A DNA stretch of 56,782 bases from Microtetraspora sp. NBRC 16547 (GCF_030268965.1 NZ_BSSE01000040.1:1-56782); one strand, 5' to 3'; shown: positions 25,080-33,875, counted from the first letter of the stretch. Numbers and translations are program-made. Notes: generated by a model not told the origin, from the letters alone.

Positions 25080-26402
25080 CTACATGCCGTCGGAGTCCCA
25101 GCGGCCGCGGGAGCGGCTGCGGACCGGAAGCGTGGAGATGATCGGGGCGGGAATGGGGTCGCCGGGCTTCCAGGGGCGGCCCTGGCCCCGGTTGTGCGCG
25201 CCGGCGTCGGTGCGCTCGTCCCGATGCTCCAGTGAACCGGGGTCGGCGCCCCAGCCCGCTCGTAAACCGTGCTCGTGCTCGTGCTCGTGGTGGTCGTGCT
25301 CGTGCTCGTGGTGGTCGTGCTCGTGCTCGTGACTGTGCTTGTGGTCATGGTCGTGGCCGTGCTCATGATCGTGCTCATGGTGGTGGCCGTGCTCACCGCC
25401 GTGGCCGCCCTGGAGACCGGCGGCGTCGAGGGCCTTGGCCATCGCGATCAGGCTCTTGTCGACGCCCTCGCCGCTCGGGACGTAGTCGGCGTCGTCCGCA
25501 CCCTGCTCCCGTTGGTAGCGCACGGACGCGGCGAGATCGGCCAGGTCGCGCTCGCTGCGCCGGGCCGAGCCCTTCCCGAGGTCGTGCGACGACTGCGACC
25601 AGCGCATCCGGGTGCCGCCCGGGCCGTAGTTGACCGCCTCGCCGCCCCAGCGGATCCACTCGTTCTGGGTGTACCAGTTGAACAGCTCGCCGTCGGAGCG
25701 CAGCAGCATGGTCATGCCGCCCTCCATGGTGGTGAAGTGGCCGTGCTTCACCCGGGCCGGCCGGAAGAAGTAGCTGCCCTGGTCGAGGGTGCCGAAGTTG
25801 TACTCCATGTGCCCCTGCGTGGTGTACGCCTCCTCGTAGCAGGGGTGGTGGGCCAGGCGGTGGTCGGTCCAGCCCTCCTGGCAGTACACCAGCCGGGTGT
25901 AGAACCCGGTGACTGGATCGACGTGCAGATATTTGATGAAAAGTCCGGGCATCGGACCGGGGTTCGGTACCGCGTCCCACGTCATGGCCTCGGTGTCGAT
26001 GACGGTGACGTCCTCCCGCGCGCCGGCCCAGCGCGGGGCGTTCACATCGTCCACGGGGTCGAATCCGGCGTCGCCGTACTCGCGGTAGTGCAGGATCCGC
26101 GTCCCCTCGGCGAACGTGATCGCGTCGGTGGGCACGCCCTTGGGCGCGTGGACGTACCCGCCCTTGCCGATCTCGCGGCCGCCGTACGTCATCGAGCCGT
26201 CGAGCACGTAGTACTCGGTGTCGGCGTGGTGGATCCCGGGGCCGCGACCCCAGCGGGTGTGGAAGTCGACGCGCAGCGACGAGGAGCCGTCCTCCTCGTC
26301 CACCGAAAGCCGGCGCTCACTGGCCCGTCCCTCGCCGCCGACGAGTTCGGCCGCATGCCAGACGTAGTCGTCGTCATGGATCAGTTCGACGTGCGGGCGC
26401 AT
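25080..26402 (-). CDS. Bicupin (DUF4437-like) with a 45-residue His-rich metal-binding linker
   Basis: 440 residues. Cupin 1 at about 45-120 (GIHHADTEYYVLDGSMTYGG, GGYVHAPKGVPTDA) and cupin 2 at about 170-255 (CYEEAYTTQGHMEYNFG, YFFRPARVKHGHF), each with His/Glu residues suitable for Fe, Mn or Zn. About residues 334-378 are almost only His, Glu and Asp (HGHHHEHDHEHGHDHDHKHS and onward). The C-terminal 60 residues are basic. It is the last gene of the VIT1 operon, separated from the DUF3598-like gene by an acyl-ligase remnant. It could store or buffer metal, or be a metal-dependent dioxygenase with an attached chaperone-like tail. Confidence 0.8.
   Translation of the reverse strand: MRPHVELIHDDDYVWHAAELVGGEGRASERRLSVDEEDGSSSLRVDFHTRWGRGPGIHHADTEYYVLDGSMTYGGREIGKGGYVHAPKGVPTDAITFAEGTRILHYREYGDAGFDPVDDVNAPRWAGAREDVTVIDTEAMTWDAVPNPGPMPGLFIKYLHVDPVTGFYTRLVYCQEGWTDHRLAHHPCYEEAYTTQGHMEYNFGTLDQGSYFFRPARVKHGHFTTMEGGMTMLLRSDGELFNWYTQNEWIRWGGEAVNYGPGGTRMRWSQSSHDLGKGSARRSERDLADLAASVRYQREQGADDADYVPSGEGVDKSLIAMAKALDAAGLQGGHGGEHGHHHEHDHEHGHDHDHKHSHEHEHDHHEHEHDHHEHEHEHGLRAGWGADPGSLEHRDERTDAGAHNRGQGRPWKPGDPIPAPIISTLPVRSRSRGRWDSDGM
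25275..25316. repeat. 21-bp tandem repeat encoding the His-rich linker
   Basis: GTGCTCGTGCTCGTGGTGGTC is present in two perfect copies (25275-25295 and 25296-25316) with degenerate copies to both sides; on the minus strand it encodes the HEHEHDH units. Confidence 0.85.
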
Positions 26403-26528
26403 TCAGGCATCCTTTCCGAGCTCGCGCTTGAGAGCCTTCCCGGCACTGTCGCGCGACGGTTTCAGCACGTAGGGCACGGTTTTGGGAATCTTGTAGCCGG
26501 TGAGGCAGGAGCGGAGGCGGGCCGGGCT
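26403..26528 (-). pseudogene. Acyl-CoA ligase (AMP-binding enzyme), C-terminal scrap
   Basis: The frame before the bicupin ATG reads RLRSCLTGYKIPKTVPYV then LKPSRDSAGKALKRELGKDA and stop. GYKIPK and the late SAGKALKREL (catalytic Lys) are the hallmark end of acyl-CoA synthetases. About 500 residues are missing, so a deletion joined the DUF3598-like gene to this tail. Confidence 0.75.
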
Positions 26529-26529
26529 C

Positions 26530-26985
26530 TCATGCCACGACGCGCGTCTCGTTGATCAGCGTGCGCTGGACGCAGGTGCCGCCGCTGATCCACTGCCAGA
26601 CGCGGTTCCGGTTGTTCCCGTCCTCGCTCAGCACGATCAGCTCGAACAGCCGCAGGTCGGTGCCGCTTTCCTTGTAGATCCACGACAGATAGATCGTGCT
26701 GTCGTCGACGCCCCAGAACTCGCCCTTGAGCCGGTCGGTGTCGAAGGCGCAGCGGCCTCCGCCCAGGTACGTGCCCGGGAAGCGGTGCTCTTCGGTCCTG
26801 CCGTCGTCCCAGGTGTAGACGTTGACCTGGTTGTAGTCCCATCCCTCGGTTCCGTCGCCCAGGGTGCAGGTGAGCCGGGACCGGTGCGAGTCGATGATCT
26901 TCCCGGCCGGGTCGACGTGGATGTAGGTGCCTTCCCATTCGCCCTCGTGCCGAGCGAGCAGCGGCATTTCTTCCCTGATGCCCAT
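26530..26985 (-). CDS. DUF3598-like lipocalin-fold protein
   Basis: 151 residues, all-beta pattern: LLARHEGEWEGTYIHVDPAG, RLTCTLGDGTEGWDYNQVNVY, GGRCAFDTDRLKGEFWG, ISGGTCVQRTLINETRVVA. Such DUF3598/THAP4-like beta barrels can bind heme or hydrophobic ligands (nitrobindin is a relative by fold), though no axial His is clear here. Start ATG 26985, 13 bp after the VIT1 stop, with an AAGGATC site, so it is in the VIT1 operon. Confidence 0.65.
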   Translation of the reverse strand: MGIREEMPLLARHEGEWEGTYIHVDPAGKIIDSHRSRLTCTLGDGTEGWDYNQVNVYTWDDGRTEEHRFPGTYLGGGRCAFDTDRLKGEFWGVDDSTIYLSWIYKESGTDLRLFELIVLSEDGNNRNRVWQWISGGTCVQRTLINETRVVA

Positions 26986-26998
26986 GGTGATCCTTTCG

Positions 26999-27718
26999 CT
27001 AGGAGAGGCCGGCTCCGACGAGGCTGCCGATGCCGAAGGTGGCCGCCGCGGCGATCCCGCCCAGCAGCAGTTGGCGCAGCGCTCCCCGCCACCAGGGGCG
27101 CGCCGTCAGCCGGGCGACGAGCGCGCCGGCGCCGAGCAGGCCGAGCATGCTGACCACCGCGGCCACGGCCAGCCCGGTCGCGCCGAGTATGAACGGCAGC
27201 ACCGGGATGATCGCCCCCAGGGCGAAGGCCGTGAAAGAGGAGAACGCGGCGACGTAGGGCGAGGGGAGGTCGTCCGGATCGACGCCCAGCTCCTCGCGGA
27301 CGTGGACGCGCCAGGCCAGCTCGGGCTGCTCGGTGAGCTGCCTGGCGACGCGCTCCGCGGTGTCCGCGTCCAGTCCGCGCGCCTCGTACAGGGCGATGAG
27401 CTCGGCCAGCTCGCCGTCGGGGTTGCGCTCCAGCTCGGCCTTCTCGATGTCGATCTCGGCCCGCATCAGCTCGGTCTGGGACGCGACCGAGGTGTACTCG
27501 CCCGCGGCCATGGAGCAGGCGCCGGCCGCCAGCCCGGCCAGCCCGGTCACCACCACGATCGCGTTGGGAGCGCCGCCGCCCACCACGCCGCTGATGAGGG
27601 CGAAGTTGGAGACGAGCCCGTCCATCGCGCCGAACACGGCAGGCCGCAGCCAGCCGCCGGTGACGTCGCGGTGGTGCTGGTGCTTCTCGACGGGGGGAAG
27701 GGCCGTTTCCACGCTCAT
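26999..27718 (-). CDS. VIT1/CCC1 family Fe2+/Mn2+ transporter
   Basis: 239 residues. WLRPAVFGAMDGLVSNFALISG is the family's first helix with the conserved D and N; GEYTSVASQTELMRAEI carries the metal-translocation Glu/Met segment; a hydrophilic helical hub (residues 85-150) holds many Glu for cytosolic metal binding; three C-terminal helices follow (YVAAFSSFTAFALGAIIPVL and onward). Start ATG 27718 has AAAGGA six bases upstream; ATG 27724 is too close. Bacterial relatives export or sequester Fe2+. It is divergent from the neocarzinostatin-like gene across a strong palindrome and heads the operon with the DUF3598-like and bicupin genes. Confidence 0.9.
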   Translation of the reverse strand: MSVETALPPVEKHQHHRDVTGGWLRPAVFGAMDGLVSNFALISGVVGGGAPNAIVVVTGLAGLAAGACSMAAGEYTSVASQTELMRAEIDIEKAELERNPDGELAELIALYEARGLDADTAERVARQLTEQPELAWRVHVREELGVDPDDLPSPYVAAFSSFTAFALGAIIPVLPFILGATGLAVAAVVSMLGLLGAGALVARLTARPWWRGALRQLLLGGIAAAATFGIGSLVGAGLS

Positions 27719-27783
27719 ATGCATCCTTTCCGCCTGCCTTGCCAGGGGACGCAGGTCGGGAAATCGGGGGGCGTGCAAGCTCT

Positions 27784-27810
27784 TGTTTTACGACACTATG
27801 TCGTGAAACA
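27784..27810. promoter_or_regulatory. 27-bp near-perfect palindrome (site A), proposed TetR operator
   Basis: Inner arms ACGACA and TGTCGT are separated by CTA; outer arms TGTTT and AAACA match as well, with one mismatched pair in between (T/G). It sits 66 bp before the VIT1 start and 60 bp before the neocarzinostatin-like start. The same core recurs at the heme oxygenase 1 promoter and between heme oxygenase 2 and the TetR gene. Confidence 0.7.
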
Positions 27811-27869
27811 GTGTTCCGCAAGTGACTCGGGGACTCGATCGGGATCGTTTCGGATCAAGGGAGGCACTC

Positions 27870-28490
27870 ATGCCCCGCAACCGTTCACCGCGCGCATGGC
27901 TGGTCACCGCACTGGCCGTCATCCTCGCCCTCGCCTTCCCGCTCGCCGGCGAGGCCACCGCGCAGGGCAAGCCGAAGCTGACCGCGAGCCAGAGCGCCGA
28001 CCTCACGCCGGGAACCGAGATCACGGTGACCGGAACGGGGTTCACGCCGAAGACGACCCTGTTCGTCGCTCTCTGCGACACCAAGCAGCCCCCCGGGAAG
28101 GCGTGCGACACGGGGAACTTCGCCCGGGTCACCACCGACGCCGAGGGCCGGCTGGAGACGACGATGACGCCGGTCGCCGTCTTCGGTTCCACGGACTGCG
28201 CCGCGACGACCTGCGCCCTCATGACGAACGACCCCGCCAACCCGCGGGACATCACCAACTTCACGCAGCTTCCTCTCACCTTCGCCGCCGGCGCCGCGAG
28301 CCCGGCAGCGTCGGTGGCGCCCGCCGAGCCCCCCGCCTCCGCTCCGGAGTCCACCCCCTCCACCGCCTCCGCGGCGGCGGACGACGGCGGGGCGCCCTCC
28401 GTCGTCCTCATCGTGGTCATCGCCGTCGTGCTCCTCGTGGTGGCCGTGGCCGTCGTCCTCTTCGTACGGGGCCGCGCGGCGCGGCACTAG
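27870..28490 (+). CDS. Surface-anchored neocarzinostatin-fold protein
   Basis: 206 residues from ATG 27870 (GGGAGG upstream). Signal peptide to about 32 (ALAVILALAFPLAGEATA), one immunoglobulin-like domain at 35-140 of neocarzinostatin type (LTPGTEITVTGTGFTPKTT, FVALCDTKQPPGKACDTGNF, TDCAATTCALM with two disulfide pairs), a Pro/Ser/Ala linker, a C-terminal helix at about 178-200 and a basic tail. This mirrors the build of actinobacterial heme-binding surface proteins (HtaA/ChtA), although the domain differs. Divergent from VIT1 across site A, so probably iron/heme controlled; a heme-capture role is inference. Confidence 0.75.
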   Translation: MPRNRSPRAWLVTALAVILALAFPLAGEATAQGKPKLTASQSADLTPGTEITVTGTGFTPKTTLFVALCDTKQPPGKACDTGNFARVTTDAEGRLETTMTPVAVFGSTDCAATTCALMTNDPANPRDITNFTQLPLTFAAGAASPAASVAPAEPPASAPESTPSTASAAADDGGAPSVVLIVVIAVVLLVVAVAVVLFVRGRAARH

Positions 28491-28502
28491 CAAGCACATC
28501 GC

Positions 28503-28530
28503 GGGCGGGCCGGTGGACGCCGGCCCGCCC
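28503..28530. terminator. Bidirectional terminator
   Basis: GGGCGGGCCGG and CCGGCCCGCCC form a perfect 11-bp stem (loop TGGACG) between convergent genes. Confidence 0.65.
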
Positions 28531-29505
28531 CTACGCCTGTACGGGGATTACGGGGATCTCGCCGTCGCGCAGGCAGGCGCTGTGCCGGTCGCTGGGCCGG
28601 TCGCCGACGGCGAGCAAGGGCGGGACCCGCTCCCTGCAGCCGTCCGCGACGTACGGGCAGCGAGGGTGGAAGGCGCACCCGGGAGGCGGATGGACGGCCG
28701 AGGGGACCTCTCCGGTGAGGGCGACCAGGCCCCGTCGGGCGGGATCGGGCACCGGCACGGCGGCCAGCAGCATGCGCGTGTAGGGATGGCGCGGCGCGGT
28801 GAAGACCTGCTCGGCGGGACCCTGCTCGACGATCCTGCCGAGATACATGACGGCGATCCGGGTGGCGAGGTGCCGGGCGATGTCGAGCTCGTGCGTGATG
28901 AGCACGTAACTCAGGCCGAGCGAGGCCCGCAGATCCAGCAGCAGATTGATCACGGTCGCCTTGACGCCCACATCCAGGCTGGCCGTCGGCTCGTCCAGGA
29001 CGATCGCGCGCGGCCGGGCGGCGAGCGCCCTGGCCACGGTCACCCGCTGCAGCTCCCCGCCGCTCACCCCGCTTGGGCGGCGGGCGGCGTAATGCGCGGG
29101 CAGGCCGACCTGCTCCAGCAGCTCGGCCACGCGCGCGGCCCGCTCGGCGCGGGACGGGCACAGGCCGTGCACGGCGAGGGGCTGGCCGACACTGTGGCCG
29201 ATGGTCTTGCGCGGGTTCAGCGCCGACCAGGGGTTCTGCGACACGAACTGCACGTGCCGGCGCGTCGCCCGGTCCATGCGCGTGCTCGTGGGAGTGCCGC
29301 CGATGCGCACGGTGCCCCGCGTGGGGGCGATCAGGCCGACGGCGAGCCGGGCGACCGTCGACTTGCCGCAGCCGGACTCCCCGACGACGGCGAGTGTCTC
29401 GCCGGGGTCGAGACGGAGGGAGACGTCCTCCACCGCGTGGACCGCCTGGCGCCGTCCGAGCGGGAAGCGCCGGGTGACGTGGTCGAGTTCGAGCAGTGGC
29501 GTCAT
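28531..29505 (-). CDS. ABC importer ATPase, DppF/OppF type
   Basis: 324 residues. Walker [11 protein letters not shown]-loop [15 protein letters not shown], signature VSGGELQR, Walker [12 protein letters not shown], switch LITHEL, and the C-terminal oligopeptide-family extension [14 protein letters not shown]. Last gene of a five-gene operon; its ATG overlaps the previous stop by four bases. Confidence 0.92.
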   Translation of the reverse strand: MTPLLELDHVTRRFPLGRRQAVHAVEDVSLRLDPGETLAVVGESGCGKSTVARLAVGLIAPTRGTVRIGGTPTSTRMDRATRRHVQFVSQNPWSALNPRKTIGHSVGQPLAVHGLCPSRAERAARVAELLEQVGLPAHYAARRPSGVSGGELQRVTVARALAARPRAIVLDEPTASLDVGVKATVINLLLDLRASLGLSYVLITHELDIARHLATRIAVMYLGRIVEQGPAEQVFTAPRHPYTRMLLAAVPVPDPARRGLVALTGEVPSAVHPPPGCAFHPRCPYVADGCRERVPPLLAVGDRPSDRHSACLRDGEIPVIPVQA

Positions 29506-30422
29506 GCGTCCTCCTCGGCGCGATGACAGCGGACCACGTCCGCTCCGATGGTGATCGGCATCGGCTCCTCCTCACCGCAGCGGGCGAACGCGTCGGGACA
29601 GCGAGGGGCGAACGCGCATCCCGCGGAGCGGGCCCGCGCGTCCCCGGGGATCGTGCCGAGGCGCCGCCCGGGTTCGGTACGGCCGGGCAACGCCGCCAGG
29701 AGGGCCCGGGTGTAGGGGTGGCGGGGTGCGGTGAAGATCTGGTCCACGGTGCCCGACTCGACTAGCCGACCCGCGTACATCACCCCGACCCGGTCGCAGA
29801 TCTGGGCCACCACCGCGAGGTCGTGGGTCACGTAGAGCATCGCCAGCCCGAGCCGGTCGCGCAGGTCGAGCAGGAGGCGGAGCACCTGCGCCTGCACGGT
29901 GGCGTCCAGCGTGGTGGTCGGCTCGTCGGCGATGAGCAGATCGGGCTTCCTGGCCAGTGCGGCGAGCACGATGAGCAGACGCTGGAGCTGCCCGCCGGAG
30001 AAGCGGTGGGGGTGGTCGCGCGGCCGGTCGATCACCGCGCGCAGGCCCACCTGGCCGAGCAGGTCGGCGAGGTCGGGCCCGTCGTGGTACCAGCGGAGCT
30101 GGCGCAGCACCGGAGAGGAGGGGCTGAGCGAGGTCATCGGCCGCTGGGGCACCAGGCCGATGCGGGAGGCCCGAAGCCGCCGCATCTCCTCGTGGGACAG
30201 CTCGGTCAGCTCCCGCCCGTCGAAGCGCAGTCCGGCCGCGCGGACGCTCGCGCCGGCCGGGAGCACCCCCGTGATCGCCGAGCACAGGCTCGTCTTGCCG
30301 CTGCCGGACTCTCCGACCAGGCCGAGGATCTCCCCTCTGCGCAGGGTGAGGGAGACGCCGCGTACGGCGGGCCGGCCCGAGTAGGCCACGTCCAGGTCCG
30401 CGATGGTCAGCAGGTCAGCCAC
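29502..30422 (-). CDS. ABC importer ATPase, DppD/OppD type
   Basis: 306 residues from GTG 30422. Walker [11 protein letters not shown]-loop [13 protein letters not shown], signature FSGGQLQR, Walker [13 protein letters not shown], switch YVTHDLAVV, and Cys cluster [14 protein letters not shown]. Overlaps the binding-protein stop by 8 bp. Confidence 0.92.
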   Translation of the reverse strand: MADLLTIADLDVAYSGRPAVRGVSLTLRRGEILGLVGESGSGKTSLCSAITGVLPAGASVRAAGLRFDGRELTELSHEEMRRLRASRIGLVPQRPMTSLSPSSPVLRQLRWYHDGPDLADLLGQVGLRAVIDRPRDHPHRFSGGQLQRLLIVLAALARKPDLLIADEPTTTLDATVQAQVLRLLLDLRDRLGLAMLYVTHDLAVVAQICDRVGVMYAGRLVESGTVDQIFTAPRHPYTRALLAALPGRTEPGRRLGTIPGDARARSAGCAFAPRCPDAFARCGEEEPMPITIGADVVRCHRAEEDA

Positions 30423-31950
30423 CGGAGTTCCCCCCGGGGCGCAGGTTCGGGGTGCCCAGCCTGCTGATCCGCATCCGCCCCGGGTCCAGGGGGCTCACGC
30501 TCGCCCGCTGCCCCACGATCATCTTCGGGTAGACGGGCGGGAACATCACCGCGTCCTCGGTCAGGGCGGCGTTGACCTGGCGGAGCAGTCCGTCGCGCTC
30601 GGCCTGGTCGGAGGTCGCCCATACGCGGTCGAGCGCGGTGTCGACGGCGGCGTTCTCGTAGCCGCAGGCCAGAACGCTCCTGGACTGGGCGGGGGAGAGA
30701 GCGAGATAGTTGGCGTCGCCGCTGGTGAAGCCGCTGGAGAAGCGGTTCATGATCATCTGGTAGGCGCCGGAGATCCAGCGCTGCGCCCAGGGGCCGCCCT
30801 GAAGCACCTCCAGCTTCACGGTGATGCCCGCCTGCGCCCAGCCCTGCACGAGGATCTGCGCGATGTCCTCCATGACCTGTCCGGCGCTGATCGTGAGGGT
30901 GAAGGAGGGGTTCGCGACCCCGTCGAGGAGCCGGCGCGCCCGGGCCGGGTCGGGCCGGGCGGGAAAGACGCGCAGGCTCGGGTCGTATCCGCGTTCGGCG
31001 GGACCGATGGGGCCCTGGCCGAGGGTCGCCGAGCCGCCGAAGACCTTCTCGTTCACTCCCTGGCGGTCGGACGCGTAGGCCACCGCGCGGCGGAAGTTCA
31101 CGTCGTCGAAGGGCGGGTCCCCCGCCTTGACGTAGGTGAGGATGTCGATCGGGGCGTCTACCCGGTGGACGGTGACCTGCGGCTGCCCCATGAGGAGCGT
31201 CAACGCGGCCACGGGCAGCTCGGTGGCGATGTCCACGTTGCCCGCGCGCAGGTTCACCGCCCGCGTGGAGCCGTCCGGGATGATCTGGAACTCCAGCCGG
31301 GCGTACGCGGGGGGCTGGCCGTGATACCCGTGATGGGCGGCCATGGAATAACCCAGCCCGGGCGAGACACGCTCCAGCTTGTAGGGGCCGGTGCCCATCA
31401 TCGTGTCCTTGCGGTCGGCGAACGCCCGGTGCGTGATCGGCAGGTTGGTCAGGTGCGAGCGGAGCAGGCCGTAGGGCCGCTTGAGGGTGATCTCGACCGT
31501 GTTCCGGTCGACGGCGCGGGCCCCCGAGTAGTAGCCGAGGAAGTAGACGACCCACTCGCTGCCGCTGGCGAACGCGGCCACATGGTCGAGCGAGGCGACC
31601 ACGTGTTCGGCTGTGAAGGCGTCGCCGTTGTGGAACGTCACCCCCTGCTTGAGCGGGATCCTCCAGGTGAGCCCGTCGCCGGAGACCGCCGGCTCCGCCG
31701 CCGCGAGCAGCGGCACCGACCGGAGCCGCTCGTCGTAGTCGTAGAGCGTCTCCATCACCGGCTCGGCGATCCACCGGGTGACCTCGCTGCCGGAGTCGAG
31801 GGGGTTGAGGTTGCTCGGCCCCGCGGCGACACCGATCCTGAGCGTCCCGCCGCCGCTCGCCGGGGAGGCGGGCGAGCAGGCGGCGACCAGCGACGCGGCG
31901 GGGAGCAGCCCGAGGAAACGCCGTCGGGACCAGAAGGGGGGAGGTGTCAT
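30415..31950 (-). CDS. ABC substrate-binding lipoprotein, SBP_bac_5 (DppA/heme-binding-like) family
   Basis: 511 residues. The N-terminus SRRRFLGLLPAASLVAAC has a twin-Arg-like start and a lipobox ending at Cys, so it is a membrane lipoprotein. Family motifs: VAAGPSNLNPLDSGSEVTRW, GDGLTWRIPLKQGVTFHNGD, MGTGPYKLERV. Start ATG 31950 (ATGA overlap with the permease stop); a longer frame is antisense noise. DppA and HbpA of this family bind heme as well as peptides in other bacteria, which matters because the operon diverges from a heme oxygenase operon. No heme ligand can be assigned by eye. Confidence 0.9.
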   Translation of the reverse strand: MTPPPFWSRRRFLGLLPAASLVAACSPASPASGGGTLRIGVAAGPSNLNPLDSGSEVTRWIAEPVMETLYDYDERLRSVPLLAAAEPAVSGDGLTWRIPLKQGVTFHNGDAFTAEHVVASLDHVAAFASGSEWVVYFLGYYSGARAVDRNTVEITLKRPYGLLRSHLTNLPITHRAFADRKDTMMGTGPYKLERVSPGLGYSMAAHHGYHGQPPAYARLEFQIIPDGSTRAVNLRAGNVDIATELPVAALTLLMGQPQVTVHRVDAPIDILTYVKAGDPPFDDVNFRRAVAYASDRQGVNEKVFGGSATLGQGPIGPAERGYDPSLRVFPARPDPARARRLLDGVANPSFTLTISAGQVMEDIAQILVQGWAQAGITVKLEVLQGGPWAQRWISGAYQMIMNRFSSGFTSGDANYLALSPAQSRSVLACGYENAAVDTALDRVWATSDQAERDGLLRQVNAALTEDAVMFPPVYPKMIVGQRASVSPLDPGRMRISRLGTPNLRPGGNSGG

Positions 31951-32843
31951 CGCGTCTCCACGTGAGTCGTGCCGCGCCCGCTGAGGGAGTCGGACAGGGC
32001 GTCGCCGATCAGGTTGAAGCCGAGGATCCCGGCGAGCATGATCGCGCCGGGCAGGACGGAGTACCACCAGATGCCCGCGGGCAGGTAGCCCGTGCCGCCG
32101 CCGGTGAGGTTGCCGAGCGTCGCCTGCGGGAGCTGGACGCCCAGCCCGAGGAAGCCGAGCCCGCCCTCGGCGAAGATCGCCAGGGCCATCGCGAGGAACG
32201 CCTGGACCAGCATGGCGGGCGCGACGTTGGGCAGCAGCTCGCCGAAGAGGATCCGGACCCGCGGCACGCCCACCACCCGCAGCGCGGACACGTACTCCTG
32301 GCCGGTCTCCGCCATGGTCGCGGCGCGCGCCACGCGCGCGAAATAGGGGACGAACGCCGCGCCGAGCAGCAGCACGACCTTGGTCGTCATGGTGATCGGG
32401 ATCGGCCCCAGGTGTGCCGTGGCCGTACCGCTGAGACCGATGACGAACATCGCCAGCACGAACATCGGGAGCGCCTGGACGATCTCCAGCACCCGCATGA
32501 TCAGGTCGTCGAGGAGACGGCCGCCGTGGTAGCCGGCGAGGATGCCCAGCGGCAGGGCGAGCAGCAGGCCGAGCGCCACGGCGGCCAGGCTGACCGCCAG
32601 CGACACCTGGGTGCCCGCCGCGGTCCGGGCGAACAGGTCGCGGCCGAGCTGGTCGGTGCCGAACGGGTGGGCCGGGCTCGGGGCCGCGAGCACGTCGGGG
32701 CCGGCGGCGTTCGGGTCACCGGACACCAGCGGCCCCACGACGGCGAGCAGGCAGAACAGCCCGGCGCAGGCGACGCCGAACCAGGTCAGGCCGTCTCGAG
32801 GAAGGAACCGGACGCGGCGCGTGGCCGGGAGGACGGCGCTCAC
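31947..32843 (-). CDS. ABC importer permease, DppC type
   Basis: 298 residues, about six helices. HPFGTDQLGRDLFARTAAGTQ is the G-T-D-x-x-G-R-D motif of C-type permeases; the EAA loop reads GQEYVSALRVVGVPRVRIL. ATGA coupling to both neighbours. Confidence 0.92.
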   Translation of the reverse strand: MSAVLPATRRVRFLPRDGLTWFGVACAGLFCLLAVVGPLVSGDPNAAGPDVLAAPSPAHPFGTDQLGRDLFARTAAGTQVSLAVSLAAVALGLLLALPLGILAGYHGGRLLDDLIMRVLEIVQALPMFVLAMFVIGLSGTATAHLGPIPITMTTKVVLLLGAAFVPYFARVARAATMAETGQEYVSALRVVGVPRVRILFGELLPNVAPAMLVQAFLAMALAIFAEGGLGFLGLGVQLPQATLGNLTGGGTGYLPAGIWWYSVLPGAIMLAGILGFNLIGDALSDSLSGRGTTHVETR

Positions 32844-33775
32844 CGGGCCTTACCTCGGTTGAGCACGCCCTCGCGGATCCGCGGGTCGATCCCCAGTTGG
32901 GCGACGTCCACCACCAGATTGGTGAGGAGGTAGAGGACGGCCACGGCCAGGCAGCAGCCGGCGGCCACCGGATAGTCCTGCCGGCGGAAGGAGTCGACCA
33001 TGAGCTGGCCCAGGCCGGGCACGCCGAACACGTTCTCCACCAGGATCGCGCCGCTGACCAGCATGCCCAGCATCAGTCCCATGACGGTGACCAGGGGGAT
33101 CGCCGCGTTGCGCAGCGCCACCCGGAGGACCAGCCGGCGGCGGCGCATGCCCATCGACGTGGCGAAGGCGACGTAGTCACGGTCGAGCACCTCCAGGACG
33201 GAGGCGCGGAACGTGCGGGCCACGACGGCGAACGCGGGCAGGCCGAGCACGAAGGCGGGCAGGACCAGGCTGCGCAGGTGTGCGGCCGCGCCCTCGGAGA
33301 TCGGGACGTACCCGCTGATCGGCAGCACCCCGGTGAGGTAGACGCCGAAGACCAGCACGCAGACGAGGCCCAGCCAGAAGCTCGGTACCGAGAGCGCCAC
33401 CACGCTCGTGACGCGGACGAACCCGTCGAGCGGCGAGCCGTGCCGGAGCGCGGCGAGCGCGCCGGCGAGGACGCCCAGCGTCATCCAGACCGCTCCGGCG
33501 ACCAGCCCCAGTTCGAGGGAGACGGGCAGCCGCTGGGAGATGAGCTCCCCGACCGACTGCCCGGAGAACACCGAGGTGCCGAGATCCCCGCCGACCAGTT
33601 GCCGGAGGTAGCGCGCGTACTGCTCGGGGATGGAGGCGTTCAGGCCGAGCCGCGCGGCGACCGCGGCCCTGCCCTCCTCGCTGTAGCTGAATCCCAGCAG
33701 GGTGTACAGCGGGCTGCCCGGTGACAACCGGAGGAGGACGAACACCAGCGAGATCACCGCGAAGACGGTGGTCAC
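32840..33775 (-). CDS. ABC importer permease, DppB type (start uncertain)
   Basis: 311 residues from GTG 33775: TTVFAVISLVFVLLRLSPGS, then the B-type outer loop, and EAA loop VLDRDYVAFATSMGMRRRR. The usual charged N-terminus of DppB (YLLRRLIAL) is encoded just upstream in the same frame, but that stretch has no ATG, GTG or TTG before an in-frame TGA; only CTG or ATC codons. Either translation starts at an unusual codon after the GAGAGAGG site, or the GTG used gives a slightly short first helix. First gene of the importer operon, divergent from heme oxygenase 1. Confidence 0.85.
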   Translation of the reverse strand: MTTVFAVISLVFVLLRLSPGSPLYTLLGFSYSEEGRAAVAARLGLNASIPEQYARYLRQLVGGDLGTSVFSGQSVGELISQRLPVSLELGLVAGAVWMTLGVLAGALAALRHGSPLDGFVRVTSVVALSVPSFWLGLVCVLVFGVYLTGVLPISGYVPISEGAAAHLRSLVLPAFVLGLPAFAVVARTFRASVLEVLDRDYVAFATSMGMRRRRLVLRVALRNAAIPLVTVMGLMLGMLVSGAILVENVFGVPGLGQLMVDSFRRQDYPVAAGCCLAVAVLYLLTNLVVDVAQLGIDPRIREGVLNRGKAR

Positions 33776-33832
33776 GAGTGCGATCAGACGCCGGAGGAGA
33801 TAGGAGACGATGGCGAACCACCTCTCTCAGTG

Positions 33833-33875
33833 TTCCGCTATCCGGAATTGTGTATATGTGCACGGAATAGTAGAT
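33833..33875 (-). promoter_or_regulatory. AT-rich promoter region of the importer operon
   Basis: TTCCG and CGGAA are arranged as an inverted repeat (33833-33837 and 33843-33847) with another CGGAA at 33863-33867. On the minus strand a TATACA-like -10 (33851-33856) lies about 75 bp before the permease start. Half site GCGACA preceded by TTTTG occurs at 33904-33909, only loosely like the proposed TetR operator. Confidence 0.35.
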
